From: DASRYH01 sp035687245
GTDB taxonomy: Bacteria > Actinomycetota > Coriobacteriia > Anaerosomatales > PHET01
Assembly: GCA_035687245.1 (NCBI GenBank)
Contig: DASRYH010000022.1
Location: 1 to 14,339, forward strand
DNA length: 14,339 nucleotides
Reading direction: 5' to 3'
The notes under the pieces were generated by a model. It saw nothing but the letters and a program-made list of their open reading frames with translations, was not told the origin of the DNA and made no database searches. Below, piece by piece: positions 1 to 7,848 of this stretch (position 1 is its first letter; each line of letters opens with the position of its first letter). Position numbers and translations under genes: made by a program.

Positions 1-189
1 CCGGCATCCAAGGAGCCGAAAGCTCCGACCGAGAGCTTTGAGGTGGGCGACGTGGTTGACCACAAGGTCTTCGGTCGCGGCCGCATCGTCGACGCGAAGG
101 GCGACTCGCTCTCCATCCGTTTCGACAGAACGGGCGAGACCAAGAAGCTCCTGGTGGGTTACGCTCCCATCGTGAAGATCAAACAGTAG
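1..189 (+). CDS. pcrA: C-terminal end of a PcrA/UvrD-type DNA helicase (5' partial)
   Basis: Frame 1 is open from the window edge to TAG at 187-189 and gives 62 residues. The visible part is a short linker followed by a small beta-barrel-like domain with the pattern G-D-x-V-x-H-x-x-F-G-x-G (residues 16-27) and then I-R-F-D, K-K-L-L and Y-A-P-I near the end. This is the Tudor-like C-terminal domain typical of PcrA/UvrD superfamily 1A helicases, which in PcrA contacts RNA polymerase. The ATPase and helicase motifs lie upstream of the window and cannot be checked. Only 13 bases separate its stop from the next gene, so the two are probably cotranscribed. The domain also occurs in a few other helicase-related proteins, so the family is likely but PcrA versus UvrD is a guess. 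Confidence 0.75.
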   Translation, partial: PASKEPKAPTESFEVGDVVDHKVFGRGRIVDAKGDSLSIRFDRTGETKKLLVGYAPIVKIKQ

Positions 190-202
190 GGAGGCCCAAG
201 CA

Positions 203-1828
203 GTGGGACCCGTACTCGTCTTTGGCCATCGCAATCCCGACAACGACTCGATCTGTTCGGCTGTCGGCTATGCGCACCTCAAGAACCTCGTGGACCCTGA
301 CAACGTCTACGTGCCCGCCAGGCTCGGCCCGGCGCCGCGCGAGACGCAGTGGGTCTTCGAGCGCTTCGGCGTGTCACTGCCCGAAGAGATCACTCACGTC
401 CGCACGCGTGTGCGCGATGTCATGAGCGAGAACGTCGTGACGGTTGCGACCTCGATGTCGATGCTCGACGCGGGCCGTCTCATGCGCGGCAAGGGCGTGC
501 GCGCCCTGCCGGTCGTTGACGCCGACGGCGTGCTGCAGGGCCTGCTCTCGCAGCGCATGCTCGCCGAACGCTACCTCGAAGAGACAGAGATCGCGGGCTT
601 CACGCAGATGGCGGTCGAGGTGGGCGCGCTCGCCCAGGTGCTCGACGGCGAGCTGCTTGTGGGCGACGCCTCGGCGCTGCTCTCCGGCAACGTGCGTATC
701 GGAGCGAGCGAGCCGACCACCGTCGCCGAGTACCTCGTCGAGGGTGACGTGCTCATCGTAGGCAACCGCATCCGCACCCAGCCGCTTGCGCTCGCCTCTG
801 GCGCGGCCTGCCTCGTCGTTACCGGTGGCAATAGGCCTGCCGACGAGGTGCTGGAACTCGCACGAGCAAACGGTGCAGCGCTCATCCTCACGAAGCACGA
901 CACCTATTCGGCGGCTCGTCTTGTCTCGCTCGCACACCCGGTGAGCGATTTGATGGAGACCGAGGTTCTGCGCGTCGGCCCGGAAACGCTGCTTGCCGAA
1001 GCTGCCGAGGACCTGCTGGGCTCAAAGCATCGCGATGCGGTGGTCACCGACGAGCACGGGGGCGTGGTGGGCATCCTGACGCGTACCGACATCGCACGTG
1101 GCATTCGCCGGCGTGTGGTGCTCGTGGACCACAACGAGAGCTCGCAGTCGGCGCACGGCATCGAGGAGGCCGAGGTCGTTGAGATCGTCGATCACCACCG
1201 AGTGGGCGACATCGAGACCGCCGGCCCCATCTTGTTCCTGAACCTGCCGGTGGGCTCGACAGCTACCATCGTCGCGAACCGCTACGAACAGCTGGGAGTC
1301 GAGGTGCCAGAGTCTATCGCCGGCATCCTGCTCGCCGCGCTGCTCACCGACACCGTCATCTTGAAGTCGCCGACGACCACCGACCTCGATCGCGCAACGT
1401 GCGAGCGGCTCGCCAAGCGCGTGGGCGTCGACCCGGTCCAGTTCGGCGTCGAGGTCTTCCGCGCGCGCACCTCAGGCGACGCGTTTTCGGCGACAGAGAT
1501 CGCCCGGACCGACCTCAAGGAGTACCGCGCAGGCGACACGCTGTGCGCTATCGCGCAGTACGAGTCGGTCGACCTCGGGCCGGTCATGGAACACGCCGAC
1601 GAGATAGCGGCGTCGATGAAAGCGCTCGCCGACCAGCGCGGCTACGATCTGGTGGTGCTCATGGCTACCGACATCGTGCGCGAGGGCTCCGAGATCTTCG
1701 CCGTGGGCAAGACGCGGCTAGCTGAGCGTGCCTTCGGCATCGACCTAGGTAGCGGTTCGGCGTGGATGCCGGGCGTGCTGTCGCGCAAGAAGCAGATCGC
1801 AGCACCGCTGGTGCGCGCAGCGAGCTAG
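203..1828 (+). CDS. ppaC: CBS/DRTGG-domain manganese-dependent inorganic pyrophosphatase (family II)
   Basis: The 541-residue protein should hydrolyse cytoplasmic pyrophosphate to two phosphates. The DHH catalytic domain is split by a regulatory insert. It opens with G-H-R-N-P-D-N-D-S (residues 8-16) and resumes at about 303 with V-D-H-N-E (308-312) and D-H-H-R (330-333), which are metal-ligand motifs. The insert holds a CBS motif (about 71-126), a DRTGG-like region (about 127-245) and a second CBS motif (about 248-300). The C-terminal DHHA2 domain carries the substrate-binding S-R-K-K-Q (527-531). Order and length match the CBS-PPase subfamily, where adenine nucleotides bind the CBS pair and regulate activity. 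The GTG start at 203 has GGGAGG at 189-194 in front of it. All catalytic motifs I could check look intact. The nucleotide regulation is known from relatives and inferred here. Confidence 0.93.
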   Translation: MGPVLVFGHRNPDNDSICSAVGYAHLKNLVDPDNVYVPARLGPAPRETQWVFERFGVSLPEEITHVRTRVRDVMSENVVTVATSMSMLDAGRLMRGKGVRALPVVDADGVLQGLLSQRMLAERYLEETEIAGFTQMAVEVGALAQVLDGELLVGDASALLSGNVRIGASEPTTVAEYLVEGDVLIVGNRIRTQPLALASGAACLVVTGGNRPADEVLELARANGAALILTKHDTYSAARLVSLAHPVSDLMETEVLRVGPETLLAEAAEDLLGSKHRDAVVTDEHGGVVGILTRTDIARGIRRRVVLVDHNESSQSAHGIEEAEVVEIVDHHRVGDIETAGPILFLNLPVGSTATIVANRYEQLGVEVPESIAGILLAALLTDTVILKSPTTTDLDRATCERLAKRVGVDPVQFGVEVFRARTSGDAFSATEIARTDLKEYRAGDTLCAIAQYESVDLGPVMEHADEIAASMKALADQRGYDLVVLMATDIVREGSEIFAVGKTRLAERAFGIDLGSGSAWMPGVLSRKKQIAAPLVRAAS

Positions 1829-2484
1829 TGAAGTACCTGCGACCGGGCGCGTGGCTGCTGGCGAGCGTTGCATGCCTCGCCGGCTTCTTCGAGCTCGCGG
1901 AGGACTTCGCCTACTCGCCGAAGATCCACGCGTTCGACCACGCTGTCACATCGGCGATCATCTCACTGCGCTCGGCGTGGCTGAACCCGGTGATGACATT
2001 TGTCACCGTGCTGGGCGGCACCATCGTGGTGAGCGCAGCAAGCGCGGCCGTGGTCGCCATCGCCTCGCTGCGAGGAAGGCCTCGCGCGGCGGTCTACACG
2101 CTTGCGGTGCTGGTCGCTGGCGTGGCCTTCTCCGCCCTTGGCAAGAGCATCTTCGACCGCCCGCGACCGCCGGTGTCGGGCGCGCTCATCGCGCTGCCCA
2201 CTTCCTACAGCTTCCCTTCGGGGCACACGATGGGCTCGCTCTGCCTCGCGTGGGTAGTCTGCTATCTCGTGCTCACGGCCACTTCGGCCAGTCGCAGTAC
2301 CCGCAGCGCCGTCACCGTGGCAGCCGTTGTCTACGCGCTTGTCGTCGCCTTCTCGCGCGTCTATCTAGGCGTGCACTACCCGAGCGACGTACTCGCATCG
2401 TGGTTGCTTGGAGCGGGCTGGATCGCGCTTGTTACCACCGTCTACGAGCTGGTGACCGGTCGAAAGCTCGCCGAGGCCGGCTAG
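1828..2484 (+). CDS. PAP2-family membrane phosphatase
   Basis: The 218-residue protein has five or six hydrophobic segments and all three PAP2 signature motifs: K-x6-R-P (in K-S-I-F-D-R-P-R-P), P-S-G-H, and S-R-x5-H-x3-D (in S-R-V-Y-L-G-V-H-Y-P-S-D). The two histidines are the expected catalytic residues. Members remove phosphate from phosphatidic acid, undecaprenyl pyrophosphate or related lipids on the outer face of the membrane. The substrate cannot be told from sequence. I chose GTG at 1828, whose first base is the last base of the upstream TAG, which suggests translational coupling. An in-frame ATG at 1762 would add 22 polar residues overlapping the pyrophosphatase and is less likely. 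The stop codon lies inside the CTAG that also holds the phoR stop on the other strand. Confidence 0.88.
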   Translation: MKYLRPGAWLLASVACLAGFFELAEDFAYSPKIHAFDHAVTSAIISLRSAWLNPVMTFVTVLGGTIVVSAASAAVVAIASLRGRPRAAVYTLAVLVAGVAFSALGKSIFDRPRPPVSGALIALPTSYSFPSGHTMGSLCLAWVVCYLVLTATSASRSTRSAVTVAAVVYALVVAFSRVYLGVHYPSDVLASWLLGAGWIALVTTVYELVTGRKLAEAG

Positions 2485-4241
2485 CTCGCGCGCGGTAGCC
2501 TTATCGTGAACGTCGAGCCGAAGCCGACGCGCGAGTCCAGCGCGATCGAGCCGCCGTTGCGCTCCACCACGTGGCGCACGAGTGCGAGGCCCAAGCCCGT
2601 GCCGCCAGCGTCGCGAGAGCGACCGCGATCGACGCGGTAGAAGCGCTCGAAGACGCGCGCCAAGTGCTCGCTTGCGATGCCGGGACCGGTATCGGAGACG
2701 GCAATCTCGACGACGTCTGGCAGCGCGGCGAGCCGGAGACTCACCCGACCCGTCGCGGTGTAGGTGATCGCGTTGTCGAGCAGGTTGTCGAGCGCGACAG
2801 CGACGTCGGTGGGATCAGCGGCCGCGAATACATTCGCGCCCTCCACGGCGTCCACGTCCACCAGTAGGTTGAGCCCCTTACGCTCAGCCGCGGCGCGATG
2901 ACCCACGACGGCGTTCTCGACTGCCGCACGCAGGTCGGTGAGCGAGTCGGGAGCAGGCGGCGTCTCGAGGCGCGACAGGTCCAGCAGATCGGTCACGAGG
3001 CGCTGTAGCCGCACCGTTTCGGCAGCTATCTGGCGCGCGAAGGCGATTGCCTGGGCGTCGTCACCGTCTTCGGCAGCTGTCGCGGCAGACTCAGCCAGCA
3101 GCTTGATGCCCGAGACCGGCGTCTTGAGCTCGTGGCTGGCGTTGGCCACGAAGTCGCGCCGCACGCTGTCCAGCCGCGCGCGCTCGGTGTAGTCGGCGAC
3201 CACGGCGATCGTGCGGCCGTCGATGCCACCCGGATCGAGCGGGGCGATCGTGAGACGGAGTGCGCGCCCTGTGGGGTCGGGCTCGAGTTCAAGCGTCGTG
3301 ACGCTGGTCGCGCGCAAGCTCCCACGAATCGCCGAAGCGACCGGCGCGGGCAGTCCGGCTGCCTCAAGCGAGGCACCCTCCCAGCCGGCGGCTGGGGCGC
3401 GAAACAGCCGGTCCGCTGCGCGGTTCGCGAGCTGGATCACATCACCGTCGAGCACGAGGACGACATCGGTGAGGCCGTCGAGCGCGGCGCGAAGGCTTCG
3501 GCGCTCCGCATCCAAGGCCTCAAGGCGCGAGCGCATCTGGCTCTTGAGCGTCGTGAGGGCGTGGGCGAGGCCGGCGAGGTCCGTGGGCACTTCGGGGATG
3601 CGCACTGAGAGGTTGCCATCGGCCATTCGGCTTGCCGCCTGTGAGAGCTCCTCGACAGGTCGCGCTGCCGCGCGTGTGGCCGGCCAAGCGATGACGAACG
3701 CAGAGGCTAGGGCGAGTGCCAGCAAGCCCAAGCCGACGCGGCGCAAACGGGCTGCGATCGCCTTGATCTGGTCGAGCGACTGCGAGACGCGCACGGCGAC
3801 CTTCTCGCCGTTGACTGCGCCGGGAACAGCGACGTAGAGCTGCTCGGTGCCTTCGGTCTTGGAGTTGCGCCGGTCGGTCCCGGTCTGACCTTGGAGTGCG
3901 GCCTGCACCTCGGGGCGATCTGCGTGGTTCTCCATCGTCTTGGGGTCGACCTCGGAGTCCGCAAGCACCTTCCCGTCGGCGGCGACTATGGTGAGCCGCA
4001 GGTCAGAGCCGTTTACGACCGCGCGCGTTGACTCAAGAAGTGAGTCCGACGGCGTGGCCACGACCATCGCTGCGGAGTGCGCGACAGCGGTCATGTTCGC
4101 CAGTTGCTGGTTGGCCACGGCGTCGGTCAGTGGCCCGTACAGAGACCAGAGCCACGCGGCTGCAAAGACCGCGGCAACGAGCGCGAAACCGGCGAGCAGG
4201 CGTGCTGTGGCCGAGCCTACGATGTGGGCGATACGGGTCAT
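2481..4241 (-). CDS. phoR: PhoR-type membrane sensor histidine kinase
   Basis: The 586-residue kinase has a first membrane helix at about 13-35, an extracytoplasmic region (about 36-167), a second helix at about 168-187, a HAMP domain (about 187-240), a PAS-like segment (about 250-350), and a HisKA/HATPase core. The core shows S-H-E-L-K-T-P with the phosphoacceptor His370, the N box D-N-L-L-D-N (485-490), D-T-G-P-G-I (517-522) and G-G-T-G-L-G-L (546-552). It should autophosphorylate and pass phosphate to the adjacent PhoB. The ATG at 4241 overlaps the phoB stop as ATGA, which settles the start; the open frame extends upstream only inside phoB. A role in phosphate sensing is inferred from domain order and from the divergent pst operon. 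Unlike the E. coli kinase, it has a sizeable outer domain, as in Gram-positive PhoR. Confidence 0.92.
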   Translation of the reverse strand: MTRIAHIVGSATARLLAGFALVAAVFAAAWLWSLYGPLTDAVANQQLANMTAVAHSAAMVVATPSDSLLESTRAVVNGSDLRLTIVAADGKVLADSEVDPKTMENHADRPEVQAALQGQTGTDRRNSKTEGTEQLYVAVPGAVNGEKVAVRVSQSLDQIKAIAARLRRVGLGLLALALASAFVIAWPATRAAARPVEELSQAASRMADGNLSVRIPEVPTDLAGLAHALTTLKSQMRSRLEALDAERRSLRAALDGLTDVVLVLDGDVIQLANRAADRLFRAPAAGWEGASLEAAGLPAPVASAIRGSLRATSVTTLELEPDPTGRALRLTIAPLDPGGIDGRTIAVVADYTERARLDSVRRDFVANASHELKTPVSGIKLLAESAATAAEDGDDAQAIAFARQIAAETVRLQRLVTDLLDLSRLETPPAPDSLTDLRAAVENAVVGHRAAAERKGLNLLVDVDAVEGANVFAAADPTDVAVALDNLLDNAITYTATGRVSLRLAALPDVVEIAVSDTGPGIASEHLARVFERFYRVDRGRSRDAGGTGLGLALVRHVVERNGGSIALDSRVGFGSTFTIRLPRAS

Positions 4242-4951
4242 TCGGCGGGCGTCCCTTCGGACTTCAGCACGGCCTCGAAGCGGTAGCCCATCCCGTGCAC
4301 GGTGTGTATGTAGACGTACTCCGATACGTCCTCGACGACCTGCCGAAGACGCCGGATATGCACATCGATCGTGCGGGAGGAGGCAAGGTGCTCGTAGCCC
4401 CAGACCTCTTCGGCCAGTGCCTGGCGCGTGCACAGCTGTCCCTCGCGCTTGGCGAGTGTGTGCAGCAGCTGGAACTCCTTGAGCCGCAGCTTCACGGGCT
4501 GCCCGGCGACCGTCACTTTGAAGCTGCGCGGCTCGATGACCAGGTCGCCGACTTCGATTGCGGTTTCGACCGAGAGCGTCTCGCGCGTGCGTACGCGACG
4601 CAGATTGGCGCGTACGCGGGCGAGCAGCTCCTCCATGGAGAACGGCTTGGTGATGTAGTCGTCGGCGCCAACGTCGAGGCCGCGCACCTTGTCGCGTTCG
4701 GTGTCCAGCGCCGTGACCATGACGATCGCGACCTCTTTGTCGTCGGCGCGCAGCCGCTCAGCTATCTGGTAGCCATCCATGCCGGGCAACATGAGGTCGA
4801 GCAGCACGAGGTCGGGATTGGCCTCACCGGCCACCGCGAGCGCCTCGTTGCCGTCGGATGCAGAGCGCACGCTGAAGCCGGCACGCCTAAGCGCGTACTC
4901 GACGGTCTGTCTGATGATGGGGTCGTCTTCGACGACGAGGATCGTTGACAT
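4238..4951 (-). CDS. phoB: PhoB/PhoP-type response regulator
   Basis: The 237-residue regulator of the OmpR/PhoB class has a receiver domain (about 1-120) with acidic pocket E8-D9-D10, phosphoacceptor Asp52 in L-L-D-L-M-L-P-G, Thr80 and Lys102 in T-K-P-F. A winged-helix DNA-binding domain follows (about 132-227), ending in G-M-G-Y-R-F. The start at 4951 is supported by a GAGGGAGA ribosome site just upstream on the minus strand. A longer open frame to 5029 has no plausible domain sequence. PhoB is the first gene of a phoB-phoR pair, divergent from pstS. When phosphorylated it should bind direct repeats such as the TTTACA series at 5030-5066, controlling pst and probably its own promoter. The specific target set is inferred. 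Confidence 0.93.
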   Translation of the reverse strand: MSTILVVEDDPIIRQTVEYALRRAGFSVRSASDGNEALAVAGEANPDLVLLDLMLPGMDGYQIAERLRADDKEVAIVMVTALDTERDKVRGLDVGADDYITKPFSMEELLARVRANLRRVRTRETLSVETAIEVGDLVIEPRSFKVTVAGQPVKLRLKEFQLLHTLAKREGQLCTRQALAEEVWGYEHLASSRTIDVHIRRLRQVVEDVSEYVYIHTVHGMGYRFEAVLKSEGTPAE

Positions 4952-4994
4952 CGTCTCCCTCGTTCGTGAACAGGTGCGGGACTGCAACGCCGCC

Positions 4995-5000
4995 ATTGTA
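4995..5000 (-). promoter_or_regulatory. Candidate -10 element of the phoB promoter
   Basis: Read on the minus strand the hexamer is TACAAT, one base from the TATAAT consensus, 44 bases before the phoB start. No good -35 hexamer stands at the usual distance. The TTTACA repeats lie about 30 bases further upstream, which would suit a promoter activated by PhoB. This is a by-eye match only. Confidence 0.3.
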
Positions 5001-5029
5001 GGGAGCTGGCATGTCGGATAGCGAGGCAT

Positions 5030-5076
5030 TTTACAAATGCTTTACAGCCATGTTGCAGAGTTTACACCCGTGTAAC
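5030..5076. promoter_or_regulatory. Pho-box-like TTTACA direct repeats between phoB and pstS1
   Basis: TTTACA occurs at 5030-5035, 5041-5046 and 5061-5066, with a degenerate copy GTTGCA at 5052-5057. The first steps are 11 bases apart, the spacing known for PhoB/PhoP binding repeats; the Gram-positive PhoP consensus TT(A/C/T)ACA is matched exactly by TTTACA. The last copy also forms an inverted repeat, TTACAC (5062-5067) with GTGTAA (5070-5075). The site lies in the only shared regulatory gap between divergent phoB and pstS1. A weak -10-like TAGCAT for pstS1 sits at 5099-5104. Binding by PhoB is inferred from repeat form and location. Confidence 0.7.
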
Positions 5077-5164
5077 CACTCGCACCCACATCCCCCCGTA
5101 GCATCGGTGCAGGCACTGGAGCGGTGCCTAGTTCTCTACTGAAGCGAACGAAGGGGAGTTACAC

Positions 5165-6043
5165 GTGAAGGCAACCAAGTGGATCGCAGTGGCGCTCGCG
5201 GCAGTCGTCGCACTGTCGCTCGTCGGCTGCGGCGGCACTGGCACCACCGGCAGCAATAGTGGTTCGTCAGACAGCGGCTCGGGTGAGCTCTCCGGCTCGC
5301 TGACCGTTCAGGGCTCTGACACCATGGTCAACCTCGCGCAGGCTTGGTCTGAAGGCTTCGGCGCAGAGAACAGCGGCGTTTCCATCTCAGTCACCGGTGG
5401 TGGCTCGGGTACCGGTATCGCCTCGCTGATCAATGGCACCGTCGACTTCGCCAACGCCTCGCGCCAGATGAAGCCTGAGGAGATCCAGCAGGCGAAGGAC
5501 GCCGGCGTCGACCCGGTCGAGACTGAGGTCGCCAAGGACGGCATCGTCGTTCTCGTGAACCCGGCCAACAAGGTCGAGGACCTCACCATCGAGCAGCTCG
5601 GCAAGATCTACCGTGGCGAGATCACGAACTGGAAGGACGTCGGCGGCGACGACAAGCCGATCGTGCTTCTGGGTCGTGACACCTCGTCTGGCACCTATGA
5701 GTTCTTCGGTGAGGCCGTCGTCGGCAAGGATGCGAAGTACGCGAAGTCCATGAAGAACCTGCAGTCGAGCCAGGCAATCGTCGACGAGGTCGGCAAGAAC
5801 GCCGACGCCATCGGCTACGTCGGACTCGGTTATGAGAACGCGAACATCAAGCCGCTGAAGGTCGCCGGCGTCGAGGCTAACGTCGACACGGTGCTCGACA
5901 AGAGCTACCCGCTGAGCCGCGGCCTGTACATGTACAGCAACGGTGCGGCCGATGGCGCGAAGAAGGTCTATCTGGACTGGATCCTCTCTGCCGAAGGCCA
6001 GAAGCTCGTGACCGACCAGGGCTTCGTCCCGCTCAGCAAGTAA
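5165..6043 (+). CDS. pstS: Phosphate-binding lipoprotein PstS (system 1)
   Basis: The 292-residue solute-binding protein captures phosphate outside the membrane for the PstCAB importer. The N-terminus is a lipoprotein signal: two lysines, a hydrophobic run, and lipobox L-V-G-C with Cys22 as lipid attachment site, followed by a Gly/Ser-rich linker (about 23-43). Ligand-site motifs of the PstS family are present: G-S-D-T (50-53), G-G-G-S-G-T-G (78-84), N-A-S-R (97-100) and G-R-D-T-S-S-G-T-Y-E-F-F (170-181). The GTG start has AAGGGGAG upstream at about 5151-5158. The mature protein is acidic (hand count about 35 Asp/Glu to 23 Lys/Arg). It is the first gene of pstSCAB and sits behind the Pho-box-like repeats, so induction under phosphate limitation is expected. 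Confidence 0.95.
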   Translation: MKATKWIAVALAAVVALSLVGCGGTGTTGSNSGSSDSGSGELSGSLTVQGSDTMVNLAQAWSEGFGAENSGVSISVTGGGSGTGIASLINGTVDFANASRQMKPEEIQQAKDAGVDPVETEVAKDGIVVLVNPANKVEDLTIEQLGKIYRGEITNWKDVGGDDKPIVLLGRDTSSGTYEFFGEAVVGKDAKYAKSMKNLQSSQAIVDEVGKNADAIGYVGLGYENANIKPLKVAGVEANVDTVLDKSYPLSRGLYMYSNGAADGAKKVYLDWILSAEGQKLVTDQGFVPLSK

Positions 6044-6058
6044 GCGAGACGACCACGC

Positions 6059-6985
6059 ATGCAGACGCCGTCTGAAAGACAGATGGCGCGGCGGGGCCGC
6101 CCGGGGATCTCCCGGGCGGCCGACGCCGTCGTCAACAAGCTCATAGCGCTGTCGGGCTGGATCGCGATCGTGATCCTGGCCGGCATCTTCATCTTCCTGG
6201 TGATCAACGCTCAGAAGGCGTTGCACGAGGTCGGGCTGCTCGCGATGCTGCGAGGCTCCGACTGGTTCCCCACGTCCGATCCTGCAGAGTTCGGCTTCCT
6301 CCCCGCCGAAGTAGGGTCGATCTGGGTGACGCTGATTGCGCTGCTGATGTCGGTGCCCTTCGGCATCATGGCCGCGATCTACCTCTCTGAGTTCGCGACG
6401 GGCACGTTCAAAGAGATCGCGAAGTCGCTCGTCGAGTTCATGGCTGCGGTTCCCTCGGTCGTACTCGGCTTGCTCGGTCTCGCCTTCGTCGTGCCGTGGG
6501 TTCGCGCAACCTTCGGGCTCTCAAGCGGCCTCACGGCGTTCTTGGCCGGCGTAGTTGTCGGCATCCTGACGCTGCCGACGATCATCTCCATCTCCGAAGA
6601 CGCGCTGCACAACGTGCCCGACGCACTTCGGCAAGGCTCGCTCGCGCTGGGCAACACGCGCTGGCAGACGATCTACAAGGTCGTCGTGCCAGCCGCGGGT
6701 TCCGGCATCTTCGCCGCGGTAATGCTCGGACTGGGCCGTGCGATTGGCGAGACGATGGTCGTGCTGATGCTCGCGGGCAACTCGGGGCTGGTCATCGCCA
6801 CGCCGCTCGACGCCGCGCGCACGCTCACGGGCACGATCGCCGGCGAGATGGCCGAGGTGGTCCGTGGTGGTCTGCACTTCTCGGTGCTGTTCGCCATGGC
6901 GCTCGTGCTCTTCGGCGTGACATTCGTGGTGAACCTGGCAGCTGACATTGTTCTCGAGCGACAGCGGGCCAGGTGGCGCCGGTGA
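6059..6985 (+). CDS. pstC: Phosphate ABC transporter permease PstC (system 1)
   Basis: The 308-residue inner-membrane permease has about six hydrophobic segments, the first at about 31-50 after a basic cytoplasmic tail. The ABC-permease coupling loop is seen around 186-212 (A-L-G-N-T-R-W-Q-T-I followed by P-A-A-G-S-G-I). The conserved PstC signature R-A-I-G-E-T-M is intact at 227-233; its Arg and Glu are the charged residues studied in the E. coli protein. It pairs with PstA and PstB to form the channel. It begins 15 bases after pstS1 and ends in a GTGA overlap with pstA1. ATG at 6059 is used; an in-frame ATG at 6083 is an alternative because the ribosome site is weak for both. Confidence 0.93.
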   Translation: MQTPSERQMARRGRPGISRAADAVVNKLIALSGWIAIVILAGIFIFLVINAQKALHEVGLLAMLRGSDWFPTSDPAEFGFLPAEVGSIWVTLIALLMSVPFGIMAAIYLSEFATGTFKEIAKSLVEFMAAVPSVVLGLLGLAFVVPWVRATFGLSSGLTAFLAGVVVGILTLPTIISISEDALHNVPDALRQGSLALGNTRWQTIYKVVVPAAGSGIFAAVMLGLGRAIGETMVVLMLAGNSGLVIATPLDAARTLTGTIAGEMAEVVRGGLHFSVLFAMALVLFGVTFVVNLAADIVLERQRARWRR

Positions 6986-7848
6986 GCCGCCGACGCACAC
7001 GCACCTCCGCCGCCCGTGCGGTAGAAACGCTCATGAAGTTCATCACGGGGGCGTGCCTCTTCGGCATGATGGCGCTCACCGTCGCCATTCTTGGCGCGAT
7101 CGTGTGGCGTGGCGCCGGTTCGATTACGCCTGAGTTCATCTTCGCCATGCCGAAGGACAACATGACCGCCGGCGGCATCTGGCCGGCGATCGTGGGCACC
7201 TTCTGGCTCGTGATGGGCACCGCGGCGTTCGCCGTCCCCATTGGCGTGGCGGCAGGTGTCTACCTCGGCGAGTACGCCAAGCGCGGTCTGGGAACCCGGA
7301 TCATTCGCCTGTCGATCGCTAACATGGCCGGCGTGCCGTCCATCGTCTACGGTCTCTTCGGCCTGTCCGTCTTCGTCATGGTGCTGAAGTTCAACCAGTC
7401 GGTCCTGTCGGGATCGCTCACACTGGCCTGCCTGACGCTGCCGGTCATCATCACTTCGACCGAAGAGTCGCTGCGCCAGGTGCCCGCCGACCTTCGGCAG
7501 GCTTCGCTCGCGTTGGGCGCCACCAGGCTGCGCACTATCCTGCGCGTCGTGCTGCCCGCCGCGGCGCCCGGCATCGTGACCGGCTCGATCCTTGGACTCT
7601 CGCGCGCGGCCGGTGAGACCGCTCCGATTCTCGTGACCGCTGCGGCGTTCTCGGCTCCGCTGCCTCGCACTCCGTTCGACCGCATCATGGCTCTGCCGTA
7701 CCACCTCTACATCATGGCCACCCAGGCCGTGAAACCCGCCCCGAACATCGTATGGGGCACCGCACTCGTCCTCGTCGCCGGCGTGACTGCAGTGGGAGTC
7801 GCTGCTGCCGCCTGGCGTTCGCGTCAAAGGAGAAAGATCAGATGGTAG
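6982..7848 (+). CDS. pstA: Phosphate ABC transporter permease PstA (system 1)
   Basis: The 288-residue permease is the second half of the Pst channel. It has about six hydrophobic segments, a coupling loop around 165-200 (L-A-L-G-A-T-R-L-R-T-I, then P-A-A-A-P-G-I), and the full PstA signature S-R-A-A-G-E-T-A-P at 207-215. Arg208 lines up with the arginine at position 220 of E. coli PstA that is needed for transport. GTG at 6982 overlaps the pstC1 stop as GTGA, with AGGTGG just upstream. A GTG at 6973 is a possible alternative start. The last codons overlap the start of pstB1 by seven bases, so the operon is tightly coupled. Confidence 0.93.
   Translation: MSRRRTRTSAARAVETLMKFITGACLFGMMALTVAILGAIVWRGAGSITPEFIFAMPKDNMTAGGIWPAIVGTFWLVMGTAAFAVPIGVAAGVYLGEYAKRGLGTRIIRLSIANMAGVPSIVYGLFGLSVFVMVLKFNQSVLSGSLTLACLTLPVIITSTEESLRQVPADLRQASLALGATRLRTILRVVLPAAAPGIVTGSILGLSRAAGETAPILVTAAAFSAPLPRTPFDRIMALPYHLYIMATQAVKPAPNIVWGTALVLVAGVTAVGVAAAAWRSRQRRKIRW

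Noticed and set aside
4242..4433. Upstream extension of the phoR frame
   Set aside because: The added residues lie inside phoB in another frame, while the ATGA overlap at 4238-4241 followed at once by a membrane helix is the normal start.
4952..5029. N-terminal extension of PhoB by 26 residues
   Set aside because: Receiver domains start right at M-S-T-I-L-V-V-E-D-D, and a good ribosome site precedes 4951.
5026..5040. GCATTT-TAC-AAATGC inverted repeat as a separate operator
   Set aside because: It overlaps the first TTTACA repeat and is more simply part of the Pho-box region; no second copy was seen.
5387..6226. Minus-strand open frame of 279 codons opposite pstS1
   Set aside because: Antisense shadow of the binding-protein gene with no motifs and no ribosome site.
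7752..7841. N-terminal extension of PstB1 by 30 residues
   Set aside because: It is arginine/cysteine-rich, overlaps pstA1 and has no family similarity; AAAGGAGA marks the start at 7842.
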